Of a DNA stretch of 64,000 bases, positions 37,172-44,904 are shown in pieces (the stretch's first letter is position 1; each line of letters starts with the position of its first letter). The position numbers and the translations under genes were made by a program. The notes under the pieces are model-generated. The model was given only the letters and a program-made list of their open reading frames with translations, was not told where the DNA came from and searched no databases. The stretch is taken from NCBI GenBank assembly GCA_016466735.1, contig JAAOED010000012.1, positions 1 through 64,000 on the forward strand, in the 5' to 3' direction. Origin of the DNA: Weissella confusa (GTDB taxonomy: Bacteria > Bacillota > Bacilli > Lactobacillales > Lactobacillaceae).

Positions 37172-38071
37172 ATGTCAGTTAGTGCTGTCGTCGTTACATA
37201 TAATCGTTTGCCAATGTTGAAGGAAGTTATTGCCGCTTTGCAAGCTTCTGAAACACCTGTTGATCACATCATCATCGTTGATAACAAGTCAAACGAAGAC
37301 ACGAAGGAATACTTGACGAGCTTGGGTGACCAAATTGAATATGTCCGCTTGGAAGAAAATCTTGGTGGAGCCGGTGGATTCAACCGCGGTGTCCGTTACT
37401 TCATGGAAAACACGACTGACGATTACGTGTGGTTGATGGACGACGACACTGTGCCACATGCTGACACGTTGACTGAGTTGACGGCATACGCTGCTGAAAA
37501 CCCTAAGTTTGGTTTCTTGTCATCAGACGTGCGCTGGACTGATGGTCACCGTGCTTTGATGAATCAACCGGCACCAATGAACCGTTTGCGTGTTATCCCT
37601 GAGGATGCCACGGAACCAGAACAATTGCGTAATGCAACGTTCGTGTCATTGTTGATGAGCCGTGAAGTAGTCGACAAGATTGGTTTGCCAATCACGGACT
37701 TTTTCATCTGGGGCGATGACATTGAGTACACAGAACGTGCTGGACGTGTTTACCCTGGTTACTTTATTCCAAAGGCTAAGGTAACACACAAGATGGCCAC
37801 AAACGTCGGATCAAACATCTTGAACGACACAAAGGACCGTACGCCACGTTACTACTACTCATACCGTAACAAGGTTTACTATGGTCGCAAGCGTGATTTC
37901 GTGGGCCACATGAAGTCAAATGCACGTATCACGATGGAATGGATTAAGTTGGCTGTTACACCTGGTGTTGAAGACCGCTCAGCTAAGCTAAAGATTTTGG
38001 CAAAGGGTGTTAAGGATGGTCGTAAGTTCAACCCAGTAGTTGAACACGCAACGAACGCCAAGGAGGCCTAG
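37172..38071 (+). CDS. GT2 family glycosyltransferase, galactofuranosyl/rhamnosyltransferase-like
   Basis: A 299-residue soluble GT2 enzyme: VVVTYNRLPML, IIVDNKSNEDT, ENLGGAGGFNRG, VWLMDDDT (metal-binding acidic triad) and FFIWGDDIEYTERA. The NLGGAGGFNRG and WGDDIEY motifs are typical of galactofuranosyltransferases and related rhamnosyltransferases. With glf in the same locus, a Galf transferase is favoured. Start follows TAGGAGG. It overlaps nothing but its stop is 7 nt before the acyltransferase start, so the two form a unit. Confidence 0.85.
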   Translation: MSVSAVVVTYNRLPMLKEVIAALQASETPVDHIIIVDNKSNEDTKEYLTSLGDQIEYVRLEENLGGAGGFNRGVRYFMENTTDDYVWLMDDDTVPHADTLTELTAYAAENPKFGFLSSDVRWTDGHRALMNQPAPMNRLRVIPEDATEPEQLRNATFVSLLMSREVVDKIGLPITDFFIWGDDIEYTERAGRVYPGYFIPKAKVTHKMATNVGSNILNDTKDRTPRYYYSYRNKVYYGRKRDFVGHMKSNARITMEWIKLAVTPGVEDRSAKLKILAKGVKDGRKFNPVVEHATNAKEA

Positions 38072-38078
38072 TCTGCCA

Positions 38079-39110
38079 ATGAAGCGTCGGTATTATTTTA
38101 TGGATGTGCTGAACATCATCGCTACGATGGCCGTGATTTTTCTGCACACATCTGAATTTGCTTTTAATTATGAGCCAACACTTCGTTGGGGTGTTGCGGT
38201 TGTTATTCAAATCGCATTTATTTGGGCCGTACCGATTTTCTTTATGATTTCAGGCGCTAACTTGCTGAATTATCGAGAGCGATATGACACGAAGACGTTC
38301 TTTAAAAAGCGTTTAGGGAAGGTCTTGGTACCTTTCTTAGCTTGGTCTTTGATTTGGTATATCTTTAATCATTTCTATTTTTTGAATCATGATTGGGGTA
38401 TCCGTAACTTCTTTGATTTGTTGATGCATGGTCAAATTCAAGCAGTGTTCTGGTTCTTTTACTTTATTATTCCGTTCTACTTCGCAGTGCCGTTTTTGTC
38501 ATTGATTACGACGCGCGAGAATAAGAAGACGGTATTGTACGTAATCGCTTGGTTTGTTTTGGGTGTTGGTATCGTGGGTTACACGCATTCGTTGCGTGCA
38601 ACGCCGCTTGATTACTTCTTCTCAAACATGCCGTTGATTATGTCGACAGGAATTGGCTTCTTCTTTGCCGGTTGGTATTTGCAACAGTTCCCACCAGCAA
38701 AGTCACAAAAGAAGTGGTATGCACTTGGTAGTATGCTAGCATTCTTGTTTATGCTAGGGTTGACCGTATATATGTCACACCAAGCCGGTAAGACGATTAA
38801 CGCAGTCTACAGTATCTTCAGTATTGGGGGCTTCTTTTTGCCACTCGGTATCTGGGTATATGTTCGCGATGCGTTAGAAAATTGGGAACCATCACCAAAG
38901 ATGGCAACCTGGTTAAAGCGCTTGTCGGGTGCATCACTCGGTGTTTATGTTATCCACGAGTTTATTATTTACATCGCGGAAAACACATACCACCTACAAG
39001 CGGGATCGTGGTGGCACATGATTGTGTTCCCATGGTTTGTCTGGGGATTGTCAATCGCAATTACGTTGGCATTGCAAAAGATTCCAGTGATTAACCGCTT
39101 GATGCCTTAA
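38079..39110 (+). CDS. acyltransferase family 3 membrane protein (copy 2)
   Basis: A 343-residue polytopic acyltransferase-3 protein with YFMDVLNIIATMAVIFLHTS near the N terminus (conserved His) and IPIFFMISG-like region (VPIFFMISGANLL). The frame is open to 38040 inside the GT2 gene, but ATG 38079 follows AAGGAGG (spacing 12). It probably O-acylates sugars of the polymer built by the preceding GT2. It is longer diverged from the copy at 17060. Confidence 0.83.
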   Translation: MKRRYYFMDVLNIIATMAVIFLHTSEFAFNYEPTLRWGVAVVIQIAFIWAVPIFFMISGANLLNYRERYDTKTFFKKRLGKVLVPFLAWSLIWYIFNHFYFLNHDWGIRNFFDLLMHGQIQAVFWFFYFIIPFYFAVPFLSLITTRENKKTVLYVIAWFVLGVGIVGYTHSLRATPLDYFFSNMPLIMSTGIGFFFAGWYLQQFPPAKSQKKWYALGSMLAFLFMLGLTVYMSHQAGKTINAVYSIFSIGGFFLPLGIWVYVRDALENWEPSPKMATWLKRLSGASLGVYVIHEFIIYIAENTYHLQAGSWWHMIVFPWFVWGLSIAITLALQKIPVINRLMP

Positions 39111-39115
39111 AATTT

Positions 39116-39193
39116 TCACATATTAACTGATAATTTTTAATACTCGGTGCGTATTCTGATACGTATCGAGTATTTTTTTAATTTTCAGGGAGT
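39116..39193 (+). promoter_or_regulatory. shared upstream element (copy A), terminator-like hairpin before the NlpC/P60 gene
   Basis: This segment aligns with 42702-42769 before the broken esterase gene: TTCACATATT, then CGTATTCTGATAC followed by TATCGA, a T tract and AGGGAG. In copy A, AATACTCG (39139-39146) pairs with CGAGTATT (39167-39174), and CGTAT/ATACG pair inside, followed by seven T, so it also works as a terminator for the acyltransferase gene. The palindrome CGTAT-TCTG-ATACG could instead be an operator. Confidence 0.5.
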
Positions 39194-39198
39194 AGAAC

Positions 39199-41058
39199 AT
39201 GCGTAAAAAGATGTACAAGGTCGGCAAGCACTGGGTTGCTGCCGCAGTAGCGATTGCCGGGATTGGGTTAGCTGGTGGCGCATCCGTATCAGCTGATCAA
39301 GCTGTTTCAACGGAAACGACACTTGTTAACAAGCCGACAACAGACCCGGTAACACCGGAGGTGCCAAGCCAACCAGTTGAAGAGGAAAAGGATGTCGCCC
39401 CAACGACACCAAATGATGAAGCGGAAACGCCAACGTCAGTGCCAACGCAACCAGTTGTGCCAACGGCGCCGGATGAACCAGAAAACCCAACAACACCAGA
39501 GAATCCAACAGTGCCTTCAACGCCAGAAATTGCTGATGGTGTGAACAAGGAAGACGGTTTGTACTATCAAGACGGCGAGGTATTGACGGGAATCGCCAAA
39601 GCAGATGGCAAGATGTATGAGGCTGGTAAGTTGCTGTCAGGGGTTTCTTCAGTCGATAAGAAGATGTACAAGAATGGTGTCTTGTTCAACGGTACGCTGG
39701 ACGGATTACTCTACGTTGACGGTGTGAAGTTTAGTGGCACAAAGAATGGCATCTTGTACGTGAACGGTGTGAAGTTCAATGGTACGAAGGATGGCGTTTT
39801 GTACGAAAACGGTGCCAAGTATAATGGCACAAAGAACGGCGTCTTGTACGTGAACGGTGTGAAGTTTAGTGGCACAAAGGATGGTGTCTTGTACGTGAAT
39901 GGTGCTAAGTTTAACGGTACGAAGAACGGCAAGGTGTACAAGAACGGTGTTTTGCTAACAGGGAAGCACTCTGATGGTAAGTTCTACCAAAACGGGGTGG
40001 TCTTGACGGGCTATAACGGCAACACATACTACGTGAATGGTGTTGCAGCCAACGGTTACATGGCTGACAACACGAAGACAAAGTACTTGTTCAAGGATGG
40101 TGTAAAGCAAGCTGGTCGTCAAAAGATTGATGGTACGTACTACTTCTTTGACTTCAACACAAAGCAAATGGTGAAGCACAATTACGTGCAAGCCCAAGAT
40201 GGTAACTGGTACATGTTCGGTGAAGACGGTAAGATTGTTTCAGATGTTTATCACTGGGCCGGTACGTACTACTACTTCGACCACAACACGTTTAAGAAGC
40301 ACACAAACTCATATGATTTGGCTCGCTGGGGTGACTGGTACATGTTTGGTGCCGACGGTCGCATCTTGACTGACGTGGTGAAGTGGGCTGGATCATACTA
40401 CTACTTCGACCACAACACCTATACAAAGCACACAAACTCATATGACTTGGCGCGTTGGGGCGACTGGTATATGTTTGATGGCTCAGGACGTGTGATTTCA
40501 GGATACAAGTACTGGTACGGTCAGTTGTACTACTTCCACGGTGGCACGTTCACCAAGGCAGTTAACCAACACGTTTATGAAAATGGTAACCGTTACTGGG
40601 CAAATGGTTCAGGACACGTGACAGTCGACTGGACAATAGATAACGCCATCAACATTGGTTCAACGTTGGTTGGTCACTCGCCATATGTTTGGGGTGGCGG
40701 GCGTAACGACTGGTCAATTGCGCGTCGCGAGTTCGATTGCTCATCATTCGTGCACTGGTCATATGCCAACGCAGGGTTAACGTTGGAGCCGGTTGGTTAC
40801 ACAACGACTTACTCACAAGTAAACCGTGGCCGTGGCGTTAACTGGGGTAACTTGCGTCGTGGTGACTTGATTTTCTTCGGTAGTTTGGGTCACGTGGGTC
40901 TATACCTTGGTGGCGGCTACTTCTTGCATGATTCGCCAAACTCACCAACTGGTGGGATTGGCGTGTCACACTTGAATGATATCGTTAACCAACATGATGC
41001 ACGTTATTCATGGGCGTCAATCGCTGACACATGGGCAACACGCCGTGTGCAAGGCTAG
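39199..41058 (+). CDS. secreted NlpC/P60 endopeptidase with KxYKxGKxW signal and tandem repeats
   Basis: A 619-residue wall hydrolase. The N terminus KMYKVGKHW is a KxYKxGKxW-type signal, cleaved near residue 33. Residues about 34-112 are a Pro/Thr/Glu-rich spacer. Residues about 113-300 hold short repeats, with five nearly identical 15-residue units (169-243; core LYVNGVKFNGTKDG), then WYMF/YYYFDHNT/KHTNSYDLARWGD repeats to about 470. The C-terminal NlpC/P60 domain (about 478-619) has FDCSSFVHW (catalytic Cys), RRGDLIFFG and GHVGLYLGG (catalytic His). It likely cleaves peptide stems of peptidoglycan. Its repeats differ from the TGFR module of the other wall proteins here. Confidence 0.9.
   Translation: MRKKMYKVGKHWVAAAVAIAGIGLAGGASVSADQAVSTETTLVNKPTTDPVTPEVPSQPVEEEKDVAPTTPNDEAETPTSVPTQPVVPTAPDEPENPTTPENPTVPSTPEIADGVNKEDGLYYQDGEVLTGIAKADGKMYEAGKLLSGVSSVDKKMYKNGVLFNGTLDGLLYVDGVKFSGTKNGILYVNGVKFNGTKDGVLYENGAKYNGTKNGVLYVNGVKFSGTKDGVLYVNGAKFNGTKNGKVYKNGVLLTGKHSDGKFYQNGVVLTGYNGNTYYVNGVAANGYMADNTKTKYLFKDGVKQAGRQKIDGTYYFFDFNTKQMVKHNYVQAQDGNWYMFGEDGKIVSDVYHWAGTYYYFDHNTFKKHTNSYDLARWGDWYMFGADGRILTDVVKWAGSYYYFDHNTYTKHTNSYDLARWGDWYMFDGSGRVISGYKYWYGQLYYFHGGTFTKAVNQHVYENGNRYWANGSGHVTVDWTIDNAINIGSTLVGHSPYVWGGGRNDWSIARREFDCSSFVHWSYANAGLTLEPVGYTTTYSQVNRGRGVNWGNLRRGDLIFFGSLGHVGLYLGGGYFLHDSPNSPTGGIGVSHLNDIVNQHDARYSWASIADTWATRRVQG
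39703..39927 (+). repeat. five tandem 45-bp coding repeats
   Basis: Five in-frame units encode G-x-LY-x-NG-x-K-x-x-GTK-x. Units 2, 4 and 5 are nearly identical at DNA level, so copy number may vary by slippage or recombination. Confidence 0.85.
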
Positions 41059-41081
41059 GCGGGTATTGGAATAGCATACTC

Positions 41082-41121
41082 AAAACACTTCTTCCGTGCT
41101 AAACTGGAAGAAGTGTTTTTA
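41082..41121 (+). terminator. terminator after the NlpC/P60 gene
   Basis: AAAACACTTCTTCC and GGAAGAAGTGTTTT form a 14-bp stem with T run. Confidence 0.88.
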
Positions 41122-41144
41122 ATTATGTAAATTAGGTGAATAAC

Positions 41145-42605
41145 ATGCAAATTGTTAAAAATTATTTGTACAACGTAGGGTATCAGTTGTTGACGGTGAT
41201 TGCGCCGTTGCTTACGATGACCTACCTAGCGCACGTTTTGGGTACGCAAGGTGTTGGTATCCAAGCCTGGACAAATTCCGTTGTGACGTACTTCTTGTTG
41301 CTAGCAACGCTGGGAATTACCCTGTACGGTCAACGTGAAATTGCGTATGTTCGTGATGATGTCGCTGAACGAGACAAGCGTTTCTGGGAAATCCAAATCC
41401 TACATATCATTGTCGGAGTCATTGCATTAATCATTTATTTCGTGTTCATCTTTGGCATGTCACAAGTGATGACCAACGAATTCCATAAGTATTATCCACA
41501 ATTGATTCTACAAGGATGGGTGATTGTCTCAGGTATCTTGGACATTTCATGGTACTTCATGGGACTTGAAGACTTTAAGAAGACGGTTGTCCGTAATTCT
41601 TTGGTTAAAATTGCCATGGTGATTTTGATTTTCGTTTTGGTTAAGTCAAGCCACGACGTTAACAAGTACATCTTGCTGTTGGCATTAACGCAAGTGATTG
41701 GAAACATCACAATGTGGTTCTACTTGCCTGGTAAGGTAAAGATGCCAAAGTGGTCTGACATGCAAATCATGCGCCACTTGGGACCAACGGTGGCCATGTT
41801 CATTCCAACGATTGCCACACAAATTTATTTGCAACTGAACAAGACGATGTTGCCAATGTTGGCTCACGGTTCAGCTGACTTGTCAGGTTTCTATGACAAT
41901 GCTGATAAGATTGTTAAGGTGTCATTGGCTTTGGTTACGGCGATGGGGACGGTGATGTTGCCGCGTGTCGCGAACCAATTTGCGAATGGTGATCATAAGG
42001 GTGTTAACAAGGCAATCTACAGTTCAATGGACTTTGTGACGGCTTTGGCGGTGCCCTTGATGTTCGGTATGGCCGCTGTGTCACAAAAGTTGATTTTGTG
42101 GTTCTTGGGTCAACCGTTTGCGCCAACTGGTGTGACGATTGCATTCTTGTCACCAATCATCTTGTTCATTGCATGGAGCAATGTGATTGGCACACAATAT
42201 TTGATGCCGGTTAACCGCGTACGTGATTACACGGTGTCTGTAACATTGGGTGCGGTTGTTAATATTGTGCTGAACTTCGGGTTCATTCCGTTGTGGGGCT
42301 TGTATGGTGCAGCCTATGCGACGGCTTTGTCAGAGTTAATCGTAACGGTTTACCAAATTTGGGTTGTACGTAAAGATTTGGACATGCACCAATTATTTGG
42401 TGGTGTCTGGAAGTATTTCATTGCCGGTGCAGCCATGTTCATCGTCGTATGGCCGATTCAATTGGCGATGCCAGCAACGGCCTTGTGGTCAATGATTGAA
42501 ATTGCCATCGGTGGTATTATCTATGCAGTCTTAATCGTGGTGTTGAAGACGAACTTCGCTGGTATCATTATTGATTTCGTGAAGGGGAAGCTTCACCGCG
42601 CGTAA
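41145..42605 (+). CDS. Wzx-type polysaccharide flippase (copy 1)
   Basis: A 486-residue protein with about 12-14 membrane helices of the MOP superfamily (RfbX/Wzx), which flips undecaprenyl-diphosphate-linked repeat units. It opens MQIVKNYLYNVGYQLLTVIA, matched by MQLLKVYLQETGMRLPTELV in copy 2 (50655). The frame also offers GTG 41136, but ATG 41145 follows AGGTGA and aligns with copy 2. It should feed one or more of the Wzy-like polymerases. Confidence 0.88.
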   Translation: MQIVKNYLYNVGYQLLTVIAPLLTMTYLAHVLGTQGVGIQAWTNSVVTYFLLLATLGITLYGQREIAYVRDDVAERDKRFWEIQILHIIVGVIALIIYFVFIFGMSQVMTNEFHKYYPQLILQGWVIVSGILDISWYFMGLEDFKKTVVRNSLVKIAMVILIFVLVKSSHDVNKYILLLALTQVIGNITMWFYLPGKVKMPKWSDMQIMRHLGPTVAMFIPTIATQIYLQLNKTMLPMLAHGSADLSGFYDNADKIVKVSLALVTAMGTVMLPRVANQFANGDHKGVNKAIYSSMDFVTALAVPLMFGMAAVSQKLILWFLGQPFAPTGVTIAFLSPIILFIAWSNVIGTQYLMPVNRVRDYTVSVTLGAVVNIVLNFGFIPLWGLYGAAYATALSELIVTVYQIWVVRKDLDMHQLFGGVWKYFIAGAAMFIVVWPIQLAMPATALWSMIEIAIGGIIYAVLIVVLKTNFAGIIIDFVKGKLHRA

Positions 42606-42636
42606 CAGCAACGTCATATAAATAGATTATGTTTCA

Positions 42637-42667
42637 GGCATGTTAGCGTTTTGCTAACATGCCTTTT
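42637..42667 (+). terminator. terminator after Wzx copy 1
   Basis: GGCATGTTAGC and GCTAACATGCC around TTTTG-like loop, then TTTT. Confidence 0.85.
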
Positions 42668-42701
42668 CAGTTCATTTTCGTTTTGTAAGCAACTAAGAAT
42701 A

Positions 42702-42769
42702 TTCACATATTGATAGAAAATTGGTTAAAACCGCCCCGTATTCTGATACATATCGAATTTTTAGGGAGG
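42702..42769 (+). promoter_or_regulatory. shared upstream element (copy B)
   Basis: Matches 39116-39193: TTCACATATT (42702-42711), CGTATTCTGATAC plus TATCGA (42737-42756), T tract, AGGGAGG. Here the outer stem of copy A is not conserved but the inner CGTAT-TCTG-ATAC element is, which argues for a regulatory rather than a purely terminating role. Confidence 0.45.
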
Positions 42770-42781
42770 TATTTTCTAGTC

Positions 42782-44716
42782 ATGGGAGATACACGCAAAC
42801 AGCTACTGATGGCTGTTTTGGTATTGAGTGCTGGTGGGGTACTTGCGGGTACGAGTCAACCAGTATTTGCTGACACGATTGTGCCGGCGACTGAAACAGT
42901 GGCGACGACGCAGGCGATTGAAGGGATTACGGCTGTTGCATCAACTTCGGGTCAAGCAACTGTTGCAAACAAGTCGGGTGAAAAGACAGCTTTTGCTGGT
43001 CGTAATTTATGGGCGTTGGGTGATTCACTATCTGTCGGCTATGATGGTATGTCAACCGTGCCATCATGGTCAGTGAATCTTGCCAATAATATGACATTTG
43101 ACCAGCTGTACAACAACCACGCGCATTCTGGCTCACAGATTGCTGGTTCAACAAGTTCAGCAGAGCCGGTACACTTTACGAAGACAGTTTCACAAGTTAT
43201 CAACGATGCAAATTTTAAAGCTGAAAAGCAACCAATTGTGATGATTGAATTGGGCGTTAATGATTTGAACTATAGCTCAAATAATTTGCGCTATGTGCAG
43301 GAGCGACTGTCAAAGAACATTCGAACGTTACGAACTGCAAACAAGGATGTTGTTATCTATGGTATTTTGCCGTTTGCAAATTATCTAGGTGGTGACTTTA
43401 ACACCATTCATAGTGGTGGCTACAGCTTCAATCAACTAACTGATGCTTTGGCGGAAGTCTATACAAGTTTCAACATTCCGGTCTTGGATTGGGTTGATTA
43501 TGATATTGATCGTTCACCGGATGCACTTGGTGATAAGACGGTTCATCCGACTGCCAGTACGTAAGCCCGCATGTCTGAAATTGTCGCTGAGTTTTTGGAT
43601 AAGAATGCCAATGCCTTAGTTGCTGGCGCTCAAACGGATAAGAATAAATATTTTTATTCTAATGGTTGGCAATACAATGATAATGACCAAGCGCAATATG
43701 GTTTGGGTAAGGGAACTAATGGTGTAACGCAATTAGCAGCCGGTCCACAAAAAATTGCTGGCGTCACATACTGGTTCGACCCTAAAACAGGTGTATTGGC
43801 TAATCGCGCTGGTGAAGTGACGCATAACGGTAAGAGTTATTACACAGGTGCGGATGGTAAGTTGATTCAAGGCCTAGTGATGGTTAATGACAAGATTAAC
43901 TACTATGGTAACAATGGTACGTACCACAAGCGCCAAAATGACCAAACTGGTTACTTGCAACCATTGAATGGTGGTTGGTACTGGTTCGAAAAGGGCCAAT
44001 TGTACACTGGATTCCGTAGTTACATGGGGGCTTACTACTTCTTCATCAACGGTGTTCGTCAAGAGAACAAGTGGGTCTCAGAATGGGGTAACAAGTACTA
44101 CGTTGGTGCTGATGGTCGATCAGTGCAAGGTTCAGCAGTCTTTATTGATGACGTGCCATACGACTTTGGTACAAACGGCACTTTCCACCTGCGAGGTGCA
44201 GCATCTGGGTACCTAAACGGACCAAGTGGTTGGATGTGGTATGAAAACGGTAGGCCGTACACAGGTTTCCGTGATTATATGGGTGCGTTCTACTACTTTA
44301 AGAAGGGCGTTCGCCAAGAAAATAAGTGGGTCTCAGAATGGGGCAACACATACTACGTTGGTGGCGATGGAAGGTCAGTTCAAGGAAATGCCTACATGAT
44401 TAATGGCGTTGCCTATGACTTTGGTAATAACGGGACATTCTATAAGCGTAGTCGTACATCTGGTTACGTGTATGATGGATCAAAGAAGAATGGTGGCTAC
44501 CGGTGGTATGAAGATGGTAAGTTATTTACCGGTTTCCGTTACTACATGGGCACATACTACTGGTTCATTGACGGGGTTCGTCAAAACCAAGGTTGGCGAG
44601 AAGCCTGGGGATACAAGTACTGGACTGACAAGGACGGTCGCGCAGTGCAAGGTTGGCAAACAATCGACGGCAAGCGTTACTTTTTTGGAGACAACGGTAC
44701 TTACTTCCTACGATAA
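42782..44716 (+). pseudogene. SGNH/GDSL esterase-like wall protein with three modules, interrupted by in-frame TAA
   Basis: One reading frame of 645 codons is split by TAA at 43562-43564 (codon 261). Before it: signal peptide, FAGRNLWALGDSLSVGY (GDS block), ELGVNDLNYS, and the catalytic-His block GDKTVHPTAST. After it the frame resumes with ARMSEIVAEFLDKN and runs through a partial module and three full TGFR modules. The intact paralogue at 44905 reads VHPTAETYQKM at this point, so a Tyr codon became TAA by one base. No frameshift occurred. ATG 43571 has no Shine-Dalgarno and no signal peptide would precede the modules. The 260-residue upstream product could still be a secreted, unanchored esterase. 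Recent loss, or a base-calling error, are both possible. Confidence 0.85.
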
Positions 44717-44730
44717 TTTAAGGGTTTTAG

Positions 44731-44764
44731 TAAAGAACAGCATACGTGCTGTTCTTTATTTTTT
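44731..44764 (+). terminator. terminator after the broken esterase gene
   Basis: TAAAGAACAGCA and TGCTGTTCTTTA around a 4-nt loop, then T-rich tract. Confidence 0.88.
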
Positions 44765-44792
44765 ACTTTCGTGTGAATAGGTGATTAGCAAT

Positions 44793-44809
44793 TGTTACGA
44801 AATGGTAAT
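44793..44809 (+). promoter_or_regulatory. WalR-like box upstream of the SGNH gene
   Basis: TGTTAC-GAAAT-GGTAAT matches TGTWAH-N5-TGTWAH with one mismatch. A promoter TTGACG (44837-44842), 16 nt, TATTCT (44859-44864) follows downstream. Confidence 0.3.
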
Positions 44810-44836
44810 GAAAAATACGTACAATTTATCAATGGG

Positions 44837-44864
44837 TTGACGTTAATCCGTTGCTTGTTATTCT
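44837..44864 (+). promoter_or_regulatory. putative sigma-A promoter of the SGNH gene
   Basis: TTGACG at -35 and TATTCT at -10 with 16-nt spacing, about 40 nt before the start codon at 44905. AGGGGAGT gives the ribosome site region. Confidence 0.45.
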
Positions 44865-44904
44865 TTGTATAAGAACATTATTTAAAAGGGGAGTCTGTTA
44901 GGTT

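Noticed and set aside
39703..39927. CRISPR-like array
   Set aside because: The 45-bp units are contiguous, in frame and coding, with no spacers.
43565..44716. Independent gene starting at ATG 43571
   Set aside because: No Shine-Dalgarno or signal peptide, and the frame is continuous with the upstream esterase apart from one stop codon.
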